From assembly GCF_018283645.1 (NCBI RefSeq), contig NZ_JAGSXH010000008.1, forward strand, positions 33,665 to 97,664: a DNA stretch of 64,000 nt, in the 5' to 3' direction. Of the stretch, positions 18,916 to 30,439 are shown piece by piece. The translations under genes and the position numbers were made by a program. The notes under the pieces were generated by a model. The model was not told the origin of the DNA and did no database searches. It saw nothing but the letters and a program-made list of their open reading frames with translations. Positions within the stretch are counted from its first letter, which is position 1. Every line of letters starts with the position of its first letter. This DNA comes from Actinocrinis puniceicyclus (GTDB lineage: Bacteria; Actinomycetota; Actinomycetes; Streptomycetales; Catenulisporaceae).

Positions 18916-18956
18916 TGTGGGTCCTCGTCGATGAGAACTCCGCCTGGCGTCCCTAA
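18915..18956 (+). pseudogene. Truncated DUF5615/PIN-like toxin stub (13 codons)
   Basis: An ATG overlapping the antitoxin stop by one base (TGATG) encodes 'MWVLVDENSAWRP' and then stops at TAA 18954-18956. The 'xxLVDEN' opening is the hallmark start of DUF5615 PIN-like toxins, whose acidic Asp and Glu are catalytic. The remaining ~100 residues are absent and I find no continuation in any frame of the next 200 bases. The position directly after a DUF433 gene supports this reading. Confidence 0.5.
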
Positions 18957-19188
18957 GCGTGCACCCTGATCGTCATGAGCGGGACACGCGGGCTTGGCTG
19001 TGACGACGACACCCGGCCGTTTGTGAGCAGCCGTGCGCGCGAGTGCACAAGCGCCCACCGTGATCGGCTTCTACCTGACGTAGAGCTTCGAATCAAGTCG
19101 GACGTCCGGATCCTGAGAGGACTTTCGCCTCTTACATCCGGCGGTCCACGCGTTCGCGAACACGTTCCACGGCGGTGTCACGGGCCCG

Positions 19189-19204
19189 TGTGAAGATCGT
19201 CACA
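19189..19204. promoter_or_regulatory. TGTGA-N6-TCACA dyad (Rex- or CRP-type)
   Basis: TGTGAAGATCGTCACA has perfect TGTGA/TCACA arms. It matches the Streptomyces Rex consensus TGTGAAC-N3-TTCACA at 11 of 13 fixed positions and also fits the CRP half-site pattern. It is centred 65 bases upstream of the second dyad, about six helical turns. Confidence 0.5.
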
Positions 19205-19253
19205 AGCCTGTCTCAACGACCAACTGACTTGTCCAAATGCGCCCTGACCTGGG

Positions 19254-19269
19254 CGTGATTGAGATCACA
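19254..19269. promoter_or_regulatory. CRP/FNR-type dyad CGTGAT-N4-ATCACA
   Basis: CGTGATTGAGATCACA contains a perfect GTGAT/ATCAC inverted repeat, very close to the classic CRP consensus. Its centre lies about 44 bases before the start predicted from TAGGTT (19294-19299). That promoter lacks a good -35, as expected for an activator-dependent promoter. Confidence 0.5.
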
Positions 19270-19293
19270 CAGCGCGTGGGGCCAGGCAAGAGC

Positions 19294-19299
19294 TAGGTT
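19294..19299 (+). promoter_or_regulatory. -10 box TAGGTT of the nuo operon (candidate P1)
   Basis: TAGGTT fits the actinobacterial -10. The region 17-18 bases upstream is not -35-like, so activation from the dyad at 19254-19269 is likely. The leader to nuoA would be about 200 bases. Confidence 0.4.
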
Positions 19300-19357
19300 A
19301 CGGATCAACGGGCCGCCTAAAGGGGGCCCCGTGGCGAGTATCACATCGCCCAGGCCG

Positions 19358-19389
19358 TAGGATTGCCGTCGATCGGCAGTACCGACGGC
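19358..19389 (+). promoter_or_regulatory. -10 box TAGGAT (candidate P2) with adjoining hairpin
   Basis: TAGGAT (19358-19363) could define a second start near 19370. A 7-bp stem GCCGTCG/CGACGGC (19365-19371 with 19383-19389) overlaps that point. The Rex operator lies roughly 37-52 bases downstream of this start, where repressor binding would block elongation. Confidence 0.35.
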
Positions 19390-19406
19390 CGATTCCGCCC
19401 CCGGCT

Positions 19407-19422
19407 TGTGAACGGCTTCACG
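19407..19422. promoter_or_regulatory. Rex operator upstream of nuoA
   Basis: TGTGAACGGCTTCACG matches the Streptomyces Rex operator TGTGAAC-N3-TTCACA at 12 of 13 fixed positions, with only the final A changed to G. Rex is the NADH/NAD+-sensing repressor that controls nuoA-N and cyd genes in S. coelicolor. The site is 84 bases before the nuoA start, so direct control of complex I by redox poise is the natural inference. Confidence 0.7.
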
Positions 19423-19506
19423 AGGCGGGCCGGTCAGGGGGCGGCTGCCACCCGTCGACGAGGACGCCGGCGGACTACGACTAGCGGCGGAAAGGTGGCG
19501 GCACGC

Positions 19507-19866
19507 GTGGACACGTACGTGCCGATCCTGGCCCTGGGCCTGATCGCGGCGGCGTTCGCGATCTTCTCGGTGGTCATCGGCTCGCTTACCGGTCCGAAAC
19601 GGTACAACCGGGCCAAGCTCGACAGCTACGAGTGCGGCATCGAGCCGACCCCGCAGCCGGTCGGCGGCGGTCGGTTCCCGGTCAAGTACTACCTGACCGC
19701 GATGCTCTTCATCGTCTTCGACATCGAGATCGTCTTCCTCTACCCGTGGGCCGTCGCCTTCGACGCGCTCGGCTGGTTCGGGCTCGCGGAGATGGTCCTG
19801 TTCGTCCTAACCGTCCTGGTCGCTTACGCCTACGTGTGGCGGCGCGGCGGCCTGGACTGGGACTGA
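19507..19866 (+). CDS. nuoA: NADH-quinone oxidoreductase subunit A (complex I, set 1)
   Basis: A 119-aa, three-helix membrane subunit. The loop after helix 1 carries '[15 protein letters not shown]' (about 38-52), the ND3-type loop whose Cys sits near the quinone cavity, followed by '[13 protein letters not shown]' in helix 2. First gene of a 14-gene operon with genes in the standard A-N order. GTG 19507 is preferred over GTG 19495 because AAAGG (19491-19495) is then well spaced and the length matches the family. A Rex operator lies 84 bases upstream. Confidence 0.88.
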   Translation: MDTYVPILALGLIAAAFAIFSVVIGSLTGPKRYNRAKLDSYECGIEPTPQPVGGGRFPVKYYLTAMLFIVFDIEIVFLYPWAVAFDALGWFGLAEMVLFVLTVLVAYAYVWRRGGLDWD

Positions 19867-19877
19867 AAGGTTCTGCG

Positions 19878-20432
19878 ATGGGCCTAGAGGAGAAGCTCCC
19901 GAGCGGGTTCATGCTCTCCACGGTGGAGGGACTGGCCGGGTACATGCGCAAGGGCTCGCTGTGGCCCGCCACCTTCGGGCTGGCCTGCTGCGCGATCGAG
20001 ATGATGGCCACCGGGGCCGGTCGCTACGACCTGGCCCGCTTCGGCATGGAGGTCTTCCGGGCATCGCCGCGTCAGGCCGACCTGATGATCGTGGCCGGCC
20101 GGGTGAGCCAGAAGATGGCCCCGGTGCTGCGCCAGATCTACGACCAGATGCCCAACCCCAAGTGGGTGATCGCCATGGGCGTGTGCGCATCCTCCGGCGG
20201 GATGTTCAACAACTACGCGATCGTGCAGGGCGTCGACCACGTCGTGCCGGTGGACATCTACCTGCCCGGCTGCCCGCCGCGGCCGGAGATGCTGATGGAC
20301 GCGATCATCAAGCTGCACGCCGAGATCCAGGCCATGCCGCTGGGCGTGGACCGGGAGAAGGCGGCGCGCGCGGCGGAGCAGGCCGCGCTCAAGGCACTGC
20401 CCACCATCGAGATGAAGGGGCTGCTGGCGTGA
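19878..20432 (+). CDS. nuoB: NADH-quinone oxidoreductase subunit B (complex I, set 1)
   Basis: A 184-aa subunit that holds the terminal 4Fe-4S cluster N2, which passes electrons to quinone. Its Cys ligands are visible in 'LACCAIEM' (tandem Cys), 'GVCASSGG' and 'LPGCPPRPE'. ATG 19878 has GAAAGG upstream and begins '[13 protein letters not shown]'. It overlaps nuoC by four bases. The C-terminal ~25 residues are an Ala-rich helix. Contrast the much longer NuoB2 at 44.4 kb. Confidence 0.9.
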   Translation: MGLEEKLPSGFMLSTVEGLAGYMRKGSLWPATFGLACCAIEMMATGAGRYDLARFGMEVFRASPRQADLMIVAGRVSQKMAPVLRQIYDQMPNPKWVIAMGVCASSGGMFNNYAIVQGVDHVVPVDIYLPGCPPRPEMLMDAIIKLHAEIQAMPLGVDREKAARAAEQAALKALPTIEMKGLLA

Positions 20433-21175
20433 GCGGCGAAGAAGCGGCCGTCGAGAAGCCGCAGCCGCTGGCCGTGCAGGAGGCTGAGATCGTCGCGGTC
20501 CGCAAGGGCATGTTCCCGAGCGGCGGCGCCGGTTTCCGCAGCGGTGGCGGCGACACCTCCGGCTACGGCCGGCTGGAGCGCAGGATCGAACTGCCTGGAC
20601 AGTCCCCGCGGCCGTACGGCCCGGGGGACTCGTACGGAGCCTTCGACGAGATCGAGAACGAGCTCTTCGGCGCGCTCGACGAGCAGGGCTTGGCCCCCGA
20701 ACTCGCCATCGAGCGCGTGGTGGTGCATCGCGGCCAGATCACCTTCCAGGTCCGGCGCGAACACCTGGTGCAGGTGGCACGGACGCTGCGCGACGACCCG
20801 GCGCTGAGATTCGAGCTGTGCCTCGGCGTGTCCGGCGTGCACTTCCCGTACGAGACCGGGCGCGAACTGCACGTGCTGGTGCCGCTGATGTCGATCACGC
20901 ACAACCGGCGCATCCACCTGGAGACCACCTGTCCCGACAGCGACCCGCACATGCCGTCGCTGTACAGCGTGTACCCGGCCGTGGACTGGCACGAGCGCGA
21001 GACCTGGGACATGTTCGGGATCGTCTTCGACGGCCACCCGTCGCTGACCCGGATCCTGATGCCGGACGACTGGCCCGGGCACCCGCAGCGCAAGGACTAT
21101 CCGCTCGGCGGCATCCCGGTCGAGTTCAAGGGCGCCCAGATCCCGGCGCCGGACCAGCGGAGGTCGTACCAGTGA
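20429..21175 (+). CDS. nuoC: NADH-quinone oxidoreductase subunit C (complex I, set 1)
   Basis: A 248-aa 30-kDa-type subunit of the peripheral arm. The N-terminal ~85 residues are a variable Gly-rich extension. The conserved core follows, with '[19 protein letters not shown]' (about 183-201) and the C-terminal signature '[11 protein letters not shown]'. It is separate from nuoD, unlike the fused NuoCD of enterobacteria. The GTG start overlaps the nuoB stop (GTGA). Confidence 0.88.
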   Translation: MSGEEAAVEKPQPLAVQEAEIVAVRKGMFPSGGAGFRSGGGDTSGYGRLERRIELPGQSPRPYGPGDSYGAFDEIENELFGALDEQGLAPELAIERVVVHRGQITFQVRREHLVQVARTLRDDPALRFELCLGVSGVHFPYETGRELHVLVPLMSITHNRRIHLETTCPDSDPHMPSLYSVYPAVDWHERETWDMFGIVFDGHPSLTRILMPDDWPGHPQRKDYPLGGIPVEFKGAQIPAPDQRRSYQ

Positions 21176-22578
21176 CCATTCACGCGGAGAGGGCGGCCGG
21201 CGACATGTCAGACGCCTCCAAGCCGGACGCGGGCGCACCGCCCACGACCGAGGAACTGCACGGCGACCCCTACGGCTCCGGAGACGAGCACGGCGGCCGG
21301 GTCTTCACCGTCAACGGCGGGGACTGGGACGAGATCGCCGAATCGCTCGGCGAGGCGCCCGAGGAGCGCATCGTCGTCAACATGGGCCCGCAGCACCCGT
21401 CCACGCACGGGGTGCTGCGGCTGATCCTCGAACTCGAAGGCGAGACGGTCACCGAGACCCGCGTCGGCATCGGTTACCTGCACACCGGCATCGAGAAGAA
21501 CCTCGAATACCGCAACTGGACTCAGGGCACGACGTTCGTCACGCGGATGGACTACCTGACCCCGTTCTTCCAGGAGGCGGCCTACTGCCTCGCGGTGGAG
21601 AAGCTGCTGGACATCGAGGAGCAGGTCCCGGACCGCGCCAGCGTCGTGCGGGTCATGCTGATGGAGCTCAACCGGATCTCCTCGCACCTGGTGGCGATCG
21701 CCACCGGCGGCATGGAGATGGGCGCGCTGTCCGTGATGATCTTCGGTTTCCGCGAGCGGGAACTGGTGCTCGACATCTTCGAGATGATCACCGGCCTGCG
21801 GATGAACCACGCGTACATCCGGCCCGGCGGGCTGGCCCAGGACCTGCCGCCCGGCGCGGTGGACAAGGTGCGCGAGTTCCTGGCGCTGATGCCCAAGCGG
21901 ATGAAGGACATCGCCGCGCTCTGCAACGAGAACGCGATCTTCAAGGGCCGCACCGAGGGCGTCGGGCACCTGGACCTGACCGGGTGCATGGCGCTCGGCA
22001 TCACCGGCCCGATCCTGCGGTCCACCGGCCTGCCGCACGACCTGCGCAAGGCGCAGCCGTACTGCGGATACGAGAACTACGACTTCGAGGTCTGCACCTG
22101 GGACACCAGCGACGCCTACGGGCGTTACCGGCTGCGCATGGACGAGATCGCCGAATCGCTCAAGATCGTCGAGCAGTGTCTCGACAAGCTCAAGCCCGGA
22201 CCGGTCATGGTCGAGGACAAGAAGATCGCCTGGCCCGCTCAGCTGGCCCTGGGCGGCGACGGCATGGGCAACTCGCTCGACCACATCCGGCACATCATGG
22301 GCGAATCCATGGAGGCACTGATCCACCACTTCAAGCTGGTGACCGAGGGCTTCCACGTGCCGCCCGGCCAGGCGTACGTCGCCGTCGAGTCGGCCAAGGG
22401 CGAACTGGGCTGCCACGTGGTCTCCGACGGGGGAACCCGGCCGTACCGGGTGCACTTCCGCGACCCTTCCTTCAACAACCTCCAGGCCACGGCCGCGATG
22501 TGCGAGGGCTCCATGGTGGCCGACGTGATCGTCGCGGTCGCCTCGATCGACCCCGTCATGGGAGGGGTGGACCGGTGA
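21172..22578 (+). CDS. nuoD: NADH-quinone oxidoreductase subunit D (complex I, set 1)
   Basis: A 468-aa 49-kDa-type subunit that forms the quinone pocket with NuoB. The family landmark '[15 protein letters not shown]' is near residues 67-81, and '[15 protein letters not shown]' and the C-terminal '[11 protein letters not shown]' are also intact. The first ~60 residues are an acidic linker extension. GTG 21172 overlaps nuoC by four bases; ATG 21205 is a possible internal start. This is the only nuoD in the window, which matters for the second complex I. Confidence 0.88.
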   Translation: MTIHAERAAGDMSDASKPDAGAPPTTEELHGDPYGSGDEHGGRVFTVNGGDWDEIAESLGEAPEERIVVNMGPQHPSTHGVLRLILELEGETVTETRVGIGYLHTGIEKNLEYRNWTQGTTFVTRMDYLTPFFQEAAYCLAVEKLLDIEEQVPDRASVVRVMLMELNRISSHLVAIATGGMEMGALSVMIFGFRERELVLDIFEMITGLRMNHAYIRPGGLAQDLPPGAVDKVREFLALMPKRMKDIAALCNENAIFKGRTEGVGHLDLTGCMALGITGPILRSTGLPHDLRKAQPYCGYENYDFEVCTWDTSDAYGRYRLRMDEIAESLKIVEQCLDKLKPGPVMVEDKKIAWPAQLALGGDGMGNSLDHIRHIMGESMEALIHHFKLVTEGFHVPPGQAYVAVESAKGELGCHVVSDGGTRPYRVHFRDPSFNNLQATAAMCEGSMVADVIVAVASIDPVMGGVDR

Positions 22579-23332
22579 CGGACGTGTTCATCACCAGCAA
22601 TCCGCAGCTTCCCGGCGCGAACACCACGGCGCCGGCGACGCAGACTTCGTACGCTGACGCGCCGGAGGTGCGTGAGCGCTTGGTCAAGGACGCCCAAGTG
22701 CTCATCGCGCGCTACCCGCAGCCGCGTTCGGCACTGCTGCCGCTGCTGCACCTGGTGCAGTCGCAGGACGGCTACGTCACCGGCGACGGCGTGCAGTTCT
22801 GCGCCGAGATGCTGGGACTGTCCACCGCCGAGGTCTCCGCGGTCTCGACGTTCTACTCGATGTACAAGAACAAGCCGGTCGGCGACTACCACGTCGGGGT
22901 GTGCACCAACGCCCTGTGCGCGATCATGGGCGGCGACGAGATCTTCGCGACGCTCAAGGCGCACCTGGCGGTCGGCAACGACGAGCGCACCTCGCCGAGC
23001 CAGGGTGAGCGCTCGCTCACGCTGGAGCACATCGAGTGCAACGCCGCCTGCGACTTCGCCCCGGTCATGACGGTCAACTGGGAGTTCTTCGACAACATGA
23101 CCCCGACCAGCGCGGTCGAGCTGGTGGACGCGCTGCTGGCGGGGCACGAGGTCAGCGCGAGCCGCGGCCCGGCGGTGTGCAGCTTCCGGCAGACCGAGCG
23201 GATCCTGGCGGGTTTCGAGGACGAGCGGCCGGACGCCGTGCACGCGGGCGGCTCGGCCGGACCGGCGAGCCTGGAGGGCCTGAAGCTGGCCCGCCAGCAA
23301 CAGCAGGACTCTGACGGTGCGGAGGACCGGGC

Positions 23333-23336
<4 letters not shown>
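22575..23336 (+). CDS. nuoE: NADH-quinone oxidoreductase subunit E (complex I, set 1)
   Basis: A 253-aa thioredoxin-fold 24-kDa subunit of the NADH-oxidising module. The 2Fe-2S (N1a) ligands are seen in 'VCTNALC' (about 114-120) and 'IECNAACD' (about 153-160). The core ends near residue 200; the last ~50 residues form a disordered tail. GTG 22575 overlaps nuoD by four bases, and its stop overlaps the nuoF start (ATGA). Confidence 0.87.
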
Positions 23337-24648
<1,312 letters not shown>

Positions 24649-24652
<4 letters not shown>

Positions 24653-27273
24653 CCGTCACGACGAACGCTGTGCCGAACCAGAACACCCCCGCGCAGGGCG
24701 GTGGCGCGGACGGCCAGGCGCCCGCGGTGCCGGAGGGCTACGTCTCGGTGACCGTGGACGGCATCCCGACGATCGCGCCCAAGGGCGAGCTGATCATCCG
24801 GGTCGCCGAGCGGATCGGCATCGCGATCCCGCGGTTCTGCGACCACCCGCTGCTCGACCCGGTCGGCGCCTGCCGCCAGTGCCTGGTCGAGGTTGAGGGG
24901 CAGCGCAAGCCGATGGCCTCCTGCACCACCACCGTCAGCGACGGCATGGTGGTCAGGACCCAGCTCACCTCTCCGGTCGCGGACAAGGCACAGCAGGGCG
25001 TGATGGAGCTGCTGCTGATCAACCACCCGCTGGACTGCCCGGTGTGCGACAAGGGCGGCGAGTGCCCGCTACAGAACCAGGCGCTGTCCAACGGCCGCGG
25101 CGAGAGCCGGTTCGCGGGCGTCAAGCGCACCTTCACCAAGCCGATCAACGTCTCCACCCAGGTGCTGCTGGACCGCGAGCGCTGCATCAGCTGCGCCCGC
25201 TGCACCCGGTTCGCCGCCGAGATCGCCGGCGACCCGTTCATCACCCTGATCGAACGCGGCGCGAGCCAGCAGGTCGGCATCTCGGTGGCCGGGGACCAGG
25301 AGTTCGCCTCCTACTTCTCCGGCAACACCGTGCAGATCTGCCCGGTCGGCGCGCTGACCGGCGCCGCCTACCGCTTCCGTGCCCGCCCCTTCGACCTGGT
25401 CTCCTCGCCGAGCGCGTGCGAGCACTGCGCCGCCGGATGCGCACTGCGCACCGACCACCGGCGCGGCAAGGTGCTGCGCCGCATGGCCGGGGAGGACCCC
25501 GAGGTCAACGAGGAGTGGAACTGCGACAAGGGCCGCTGGGCCTTCCAGTACGCGACCTCGCGCGACCGCATCCGCACCCCGCTGGTGCGCCGGGACGGCG
25601 AACTGGTGCCGGCCTCCTGGCCGGAAGCCCTCGACGCGGCCGCCCTCGGGCTGCGCGCGGCGCGCGGCGCGGCCGGCGTCCTGGTCGGCGGGCGCAGCAC
25701 CCTCGAAGACGCCTACGCGTACGGCAAGTTCGCGCGCGTCGCCCTGGACACGAACGACATCGACTTCCGGGCCCGCCCGCACTCGGTCGAGGAGGCCGAG
25801 TTCCTGGCCGCGCACGTGGCCGGCCGCAGCCCGGTCACCGGCGGCCGGCTGCCCCTCACCTACCAGGACCTCGACAAGGCCCCGGCGGTGCTGCTGGTCG
25901 GCTTCGAGCCCGAGGACGAGTCGCCGATCGTGTTCCTGCGGCTGCGCAAGGCGGTGCGCAAGAACCGGCTGGCGGTGATCGCCATAGCGCCGTTCGCCAC
26001 CCGCGCTCTGACCAAGCTCAGCGCCGCGCTGCTCAAGGCGGCCCCGCACACCGAGCCGGAGTTCCTGACCGCGCTCGCCGCCGGGACCGCGCAGGCCGGG
26101 CTCGACGCCGCCGGGCAGGAGGCGGCGCGGCTGCTGCGCGAGCCCGGCGCGGTGATCCTCGTCGGCGAGCGGCTGGCCTGCGTACCGGGGGCGCTGAGTG
26201 CCGCGCTGCGGCTGGCCGAGGCCAGCGGCGCCAAGCTCGGCTGGATCCCGCGGCGGGCCGGGGAGCGCGGCGCGGTCGAAGCCGGCGCGGTGTACAACCT
26301 GCTGCCCGGCGGCCGCCCGGCCGAGGACTCGCGGGCCCGTGCCGAGGTCGCCGCCGCCTGGGGAGCGCGCGCGCTGCCGACGCTGGACGGCCGCGACGGC
26401 GACGCGATCCTCGAAGCCGCCCGCGCCGGGACGATCAAGGCCCTGGTGGTCGGCGGCGTGGACCCGGACGACCTGCCCGACCCGGCCGGCGCGCTGGCCG
26501 CGCTGGAGACCGCCGGATTCGTGGTGGCGCTGGAGCAGCGGCCCTCCGCGGTGACCGAGCGCGCCGACGTGGTGCTGCCGGTGGCCGCGCTCGCCGAGAA
26601 GGCCGGGACGTTCCTGGACTGGGAGGGCCGCCCGCGCACCTTCGACGCGGCGCTCTCGCCCGACGCCGTGCAGACCGCCGGCGGCGGCATGCCCGACCTG
26701 CGGGTCCTCGACAGCGTCGCGGACGCGATGGACGTGCACCTCGGGCTGCCCGACGTCGCCACGGCCCGCCGTGAACTGGCCGCGCTCGGCCCCTGGGACG
26801 GCATCCCCGCCCCGCGGCCCTACGCGCAGGCCCGACCGCTGCCCGCACCCGCGGCCGGCCAGGCGGTACTGGCCACCCATCACCTGCTGCTCGACGACGG
26901 CCGGCTCCAGATCGGCGAGAGGTACCTGGCCGGTACCGCGCGTGAGCCGGTGGTGCGCCTCTCCGCGGCCACCGCGGCCGAGATCGGCGCGGCGCAGGGC
27001 GACGCGGTGTCGGTGTCCACGGACGCCGGGACGATCACCCTGCCGCTGGCGATCGACGCACTGCCCGACCGGGTGGTGTGGCTGCCGACGAACTCGCCGG
27101 GCTCGCACGTTCGCGCCACGCTGTGCGCGGACACCGGCGCGGTGGTCGGCATCGCGCGCGCGGTGCCGGCCGCGCTGCTCGACCCGGCAGCCGCCGCCCC
27201 GGGCGCCGTCGCGGCGAGCGCCGCCGCGCGCGTCGCGGACACTCCGAGCCAACCCACCGAGGTGGAGGGCTGA
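24649..27273 (+). CDS. nuoG: NADH-quinone oxidoreductase subunit G (complex I, set 1)
   Basis: An 874-aa 75-kDa subunit carrying the electron wire. The N-terminal 2Fe-2S domain has '[10 protein letters not shown]', then the His-Cys cluster in '[13 protein letters not shown]', then 'CISCARC' with 'CPVGALT', and a further '[11 protein letters not shown]' motif plus a Cys before 'DKGRWAF' near 290, the ligands of an additional N7-type cluster. A molybdopterin-oxidoreductase-like region follows. ATG 24649 overlaps the nuoF stop (ATGA). The C-terminal third is Ala-rich with weaker conservation, as is common in actinobacteria. Confidence 0.88.
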
Positions 27274-28643
27274 TGCCGCAGTTTCCGGACGCTGTGTCCA
27301 ATCAGAACATGACGAACTGGTTCCTCGGGAGCTTCGACACCCACATCCCGTGGTGGTTCATCCTGGTCGTGATCAAGGCGGTGGCCGCGTTCGCGATCCT
27401 GGTCGTGCTGACCCTGTTCAACATCTGGTACGAGCGGCGCGTGGTGTCGTTCATGCAGATGCGCATCGGCCCGAACCGGGTCGGGCCGCAGGGTCTGCTC
27501 CAGTCCCTGGCGGACGGGGTGAAGCTCGCGCTCAAGGAGGACATCGTCCCGACGAACGCCGACAAGCCGGTGTTCTGGATCGCGCCGCTGCTCTCCGCGA
27601 TCCCGGCCTTCCTGGCCATCGCGGTGATCCCGTGGGGGCCGGCGGTGTCTATCTTCGGGCACTGGACCACGCTGCAACTGGTCGACCTGCCGGTCGGGGT
27701 GCTCTACGTCCTCGCCATCTCGTCGATCGGCATCTACGGCATCGTGCTCGCCGGCTGGTCCTCCGGTTCGACCTACCCGCTGCTCGGCGCGCTGCGCTCC
27801 TCCGCCCAGATGATCTCCTACGAGGTCGCCATGGGTCTGTCCTTCGCCGGCGTGTTCCTTTACGCGGGCACCATGTCCCCCAGCGGGATCGTGAACGCGC
27901 AGCAGCACGGCTGGTACTTCTACATGCTGCCGCTGTCCGCGATCATCTACATCATCGCGATGGTCGGCGAGACCAACCGGGCGCCCTTCGACCTGCCCGA
28001 GGCCGAGGGCGAACTGGTCGGCGGCTTCCACACCGAGTACTCCTCGCTGAAGTTCGCGCTGTTCTTCCTGGCCGAGTACATCAACCTGGTCACCGTCTCC
28101 GCGCTGGCCGTCACGATGTTCTTCGGCGGCTGGCGGGCCCCCGTGCCGATCAGCCTGTGGTCGGGCGCGAACAGCGGCTGGTACCCGATGCTCTGGTTCA
28201 TGATCAAGCTGCTGATCTTCGTGTTCGTGTTCATCTGGCTGCGCGGCACGCTGCCGCGGCTGCGCTACGACCAGTTCATGGCCTTCGGATGGAAGGTCCT
28301 GATCCCGGTCTCCGTGCTGTGGCTGCTGGTGGTCGCGCTCTTCCGGCAGCTGCGCAACGCCGGGGACCTGGACCGGGCGCACGCGGTCCCGATCGGGATC
28401 GGCATCGCCGCGGTGTTCCTGCTGCTGGTCGTCGCGCTGGAAGTGCGCGAGCGCAACCAGATCCGGCGCACCCCGCCGCCCACCGTCCCCGACTACGAGC
28501 CGCTGGCCGGCGGGTTCCCGGTGCCGCCGATGCCCGGTCAGAGCGCCCCGGCCGTCCCGCGCCGGCCCCAGTTCGCCCGCACGGCCGCTGCGCCCGCGCC
28601 GGCTCTGAACGGCACCACCGCCGAGGAGGCGAGCACCCGATGA
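27273..28643 (+). CDS. nuoH: NADH-quinone oxidoreductase subunit H (complex I, set 1)
   Basis: A 456-aa ND1-type membrane subunit at the foot of the quinone tunnel. Landmarks: '[20 protein letters not shown]' (about 53-72) and the acidic E-channel loop '[20 protein letters not shown]' (about 235-254). About eight or nine helices are present, then a Pro-rich C-terminal tail (about 410-456) that is longer than usual. The start overlaps the nuoG stop by one base (TGATG). Confidence 0.9.
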   Translation: MPQFPDAVSNQNMTNWFLGSFDTHIPWWFILVVIKAVAAFAILVVLTLFNIWYERRVVSFMQMRIGPNRVGPQGLLQSLADGVKLALKEDIVPTNADKPVFWIAPLLSAIPAFLAIAVIPWGPAVSIFGHWTTLQLVDLPVGVLYVLAISSIGIYGIVLAGWSSGSTYPLLGALRSSAQMISYEVAMGLSFAGVFLYAGTMSPSGIVNAQQHGWYFYMLPLSAIIYIIAMVGETNRAPFDLPEAEGELVGGFHTEYSSLKFALFFLAEYINLVTVSALAVTMFFGGWRAPVPISLWSGANSGWYPMLWFMIKLLIFVFVFIWLRGTLPRLRYDQFMAFGWKVLIPVSVLWLLVVALFRQLRNAGDLDRAHAVPIGIGIAAVFLLLVVALEVRERNQIRRTPPPTVPDYEPLAGGFPVPPMPGQSAPAVPRRPQFARTAAAPAPALNGTTAEEASTR

Positions 28644-29239
28644 GCAGTGACGAGAAGGACAAGGGCACGGGCCCGCTGGCCGGGGTCGCCGGCTTCGGCG
28701 TCACCTTCGCCACCATGTTCAGGAAGGCGAACACCGAGCAGTACCCGGAGGAGAAGAATCCGACGGCGCTGCGCTTTCACGGCCGCCACCAGCTCAACCG
28801 GCACCCGGACGGCCTGGAGAAGTGCATCGGCTGCGAACTGTGCGCCTGGGCCTGCCCCGCCGACGCGATCTACGTGGAGGGCGCGGACAACACCGAGGAG
28901 GAGCGATTCTCCCCGGGCGAGCGGTACGGCAAGGTCTACCAGATCAACTACCTGCGCTGCATTCTGTGCGGGCTGTGCATCGAGGCCTGCCCGACCCGCG
29001 CGCTGACCATGACGAACGAGTACGAGCTCGCCGACACCAGCCGCCAGGCGCTGATCTACACCAAGGACCAGCTGCTGGCCGGGCTGACCGACGGCATGGT
29101 GCCCGCGCCGCACCCGATGCAGCCGGGCACCAACGAGAAGGACTACTACAAGGGCCAGGTCACCCGCGCGAGCGATGAGCAGCTTGCCGAGTACGAGCAG
29201 CGCGCGGCCGACGAGGGCGAACCGGAGGCCGTGCGATGA
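28640..29239 (+). CDS. nuoI: NADH-quinone oxidoreductase subunit I (complex I, set 1)
   Basis: A 199-aa ferredoxin-like subunit holding clusters N6a and N6b. Both CxxCxxCxxxCP motifs are intact: '[12 protein letters not shown]' (about 62-73) and '[12 protein letters not shown]' (about 107-118). It bridges NuoG to NuoB. ATG 28640 overlaps the nuoH stop by four bases, and its stop overlaps nuoJ. The C-terminus from about 150 is an acidic extension. Confidence 0.9.
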   Translation: MSSDEKDKGTGPLAGVAGFGVTFATMFRKANTEQYPEEKNPTALRFHGRHQLNRHPDGLEKCIGCELCAWACPADAIYVEGADNTEEERFSPGERYGKVYQINYLRCILCGLCIEACPTRALTMTNEYELADTSRQALIYTKDQLLAGLTDGMVPAPHPMQPGTNEKDYYKGQVTRASDEQLAEYEQRAADEGEPEAVR

Positions 29240-30126
29240 GCGCCGCGCTGCTCGCGACGCAGAGCGCCGCGACGCACCTGCTGGCCGGGCCGGTCACCTC
29301 GACCGGGGGCGGCGAGACCTTCCTGTTCTGGGTCGGCGCGAGCATCTCGGTGCTCGGCGCGCTGGGCCTGATCTTCTCCAAGAAGGCCGTGCACTCGGCG
29401 CTGTGCCTCGCGGGGGTGATGATCTGCCTGGCGCTGTTCTACATGGCCCAGGGCGCCGTGTTCCTCGGCGTCGTGCAGATCGTGGTGTACACCGGCGCGA
29501 TCATGATGCTGTTCCTGTTCGTCCTGATGCTGATCGGCATCGACGCGCCCGAGTCGCTGACCGAGACGATCCGCGGGCAGCGCTGGGCGGCCGTCCTGGT
29601 CGCGGTGCTCTTCGGCGCGATCCTGATCGGCGTGTTCGCGCACGCGAAGCTGGGTCCGTTCGCCGGGATGGACCAGGCGAACGCCGCGGCCGGCGGGAAC
29701 GTGCCGTCCCTGGCGCACCTGCTGTTCGCCCGCTACTTCTGGGCCTTCGAAGTCTCCTCGGCGGTGCTGATCACCTCCGCGCTCGGTGCGATGGTCCTGG
29801 CGCACCGCGAACGGGTCACCGCGCGCAGGACGCAGAAGGAACTGGCGGCCGACCGCTTCAAGCGGTACTCGAAGGACCCATCCGTCATCGTCACCCCGAT
29901 GCCGAACCCAGGCGTCTACGCGCAGCACAACGCGGTAGACACCCCGGCACTGCTGCCCGACGGCAGCATCGCGCAGCTGAGCGTCAACGCGACGCTGCGG
30001 GCGCAGGGCGAGGTGCGTGGCATCACCCCGCTTCCCGTCCCGCTGCCGCATGAGGCCGCCGACGGGGACGGCGCGAGCCCGGCCGGGGCGAACGGCTCCG
30101 GACGGCACGAGGAGGTAGGGGCATGA
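29236..30126 (+). CDS. nuoJ: NADH-quinone oxidoreductase subunit J (complex I, set 1)
   Basis: A 296-aa ND6-type membrane subunit with five helices in the first ~200 residues. The conserved '[20 protein letters not shown]' helix (about 76-95) carries the pi-bulge region that gates quinone-coupled proton pumping. The last ~100 residues are a soluble cytoplasmic tail rich in Pro and Gly, longer than in most bacteria. The start and stop both overlap neighbours by four bases. Confidence 0.87.
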   Translation: MSAALLATQSAATHLLAGPVTSTGGGETFLFWVGASISVLGALGLIFSKKAVHSALCLAGVMICLALFYMAQGAVFLGVVQIVVYTGAIMMLFLFVLMLIGIDAPESLTETIRGQRWAAVLVAVLFGAILIGVFAHAKLGPFAGMDQANAAAGGNVPSLAHLLFARYFWAFEVSSAVLITSALGAMVLAHRERVTARRTQKELAADRFKRYSKDPSVIVTPMPNPGVYAQHNAVDTPALLPDGSIAQLSVNATLRAQGEVRGITPLPVPLPHEAADGDGASPAGANGSGRHEEVGA

Positions 30127-30422
30127 ACCCGGACAGCTACCTGTACCTGTCGGCGATCCTGTTCAGTCTCGGCGCGCTCGGCGTGCTGATCCGCCGCGAC
30201 GCGATCGTGGTGTTCATGTGCATCGAGCTGATGCTCAATGCCGCCAACCTGGCCTTCGTCACCTTCTCCCGCATGCACGGGCGGCTCGACGGCCAGATCT
30301 TCGCGTTCTTCACCATGGTGGTCGCGGCCGCCGAGGTCGTGGTGGGCCTCGCGATCATCATCACCGTCTTCCGCACCCGCCGCTCGGCCTCGGTCGACGA
30401 CGCCAACCTGCTCAAGTACTGA
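30123..30422 (+). CDS. nuoK: NADH-quinone oxidoreductase subunit K (complex I, set 1)
   Basis: A 99-aa ND4L-type subunit with three helices. The two conserved membrane Glu residues are visible in '[18 protein letters not shown]' (about 30-47) and '[15 protein letters not shown]' (about 63-77); they form part of the proton path joining NuoJ to the antiporter-like subunits. ATG 30123 overlaps nuoJ by four bases. Length is exactly typical. Confidence 0.9.
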   Translation: MNPDSYLYLSAILFSLGALGVLIRRDAIVVFMCIELMLNAANLAFVTFSRMHGRLDGQIFAFFTMVVAAAEVVVGLAIIITVFRTRRSASVDDANLLKY

Positions 30423-30439
30423 GAGAGGGACAGTCGACG

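Larger units (their letters stand above)
18957..19494. other. 540-bp non-coding stretch upstream of nuoA
   Basis: No convincing gene is present. The first half may hold decayed remains of the toxin. The second half holds regulatory signals listed separately: two dyads related to TGTGA-N6-TCACA, two -10-like boxes, a hairpin and a near-perfect Rex operator. A perfect 12-base palindrome CACGGGCCCGTG (19179-19190) abuts the first dyad. Confidence 0.6.

Noticed and set aside
18975..19193. 72-codon plus-strand frame after the toxin stub
   Set aside because: No domain, no start signal, and it runs into the regulatory dyad; at most decayed remains of the toxin.
25069..27252. Long minus-strand open frame (727 codons) opposite nuoG
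   Set aside because: A codon shadow of nuoG; composition is Arg/Gly/Ala/His-biased and no start signal or domain is seen.
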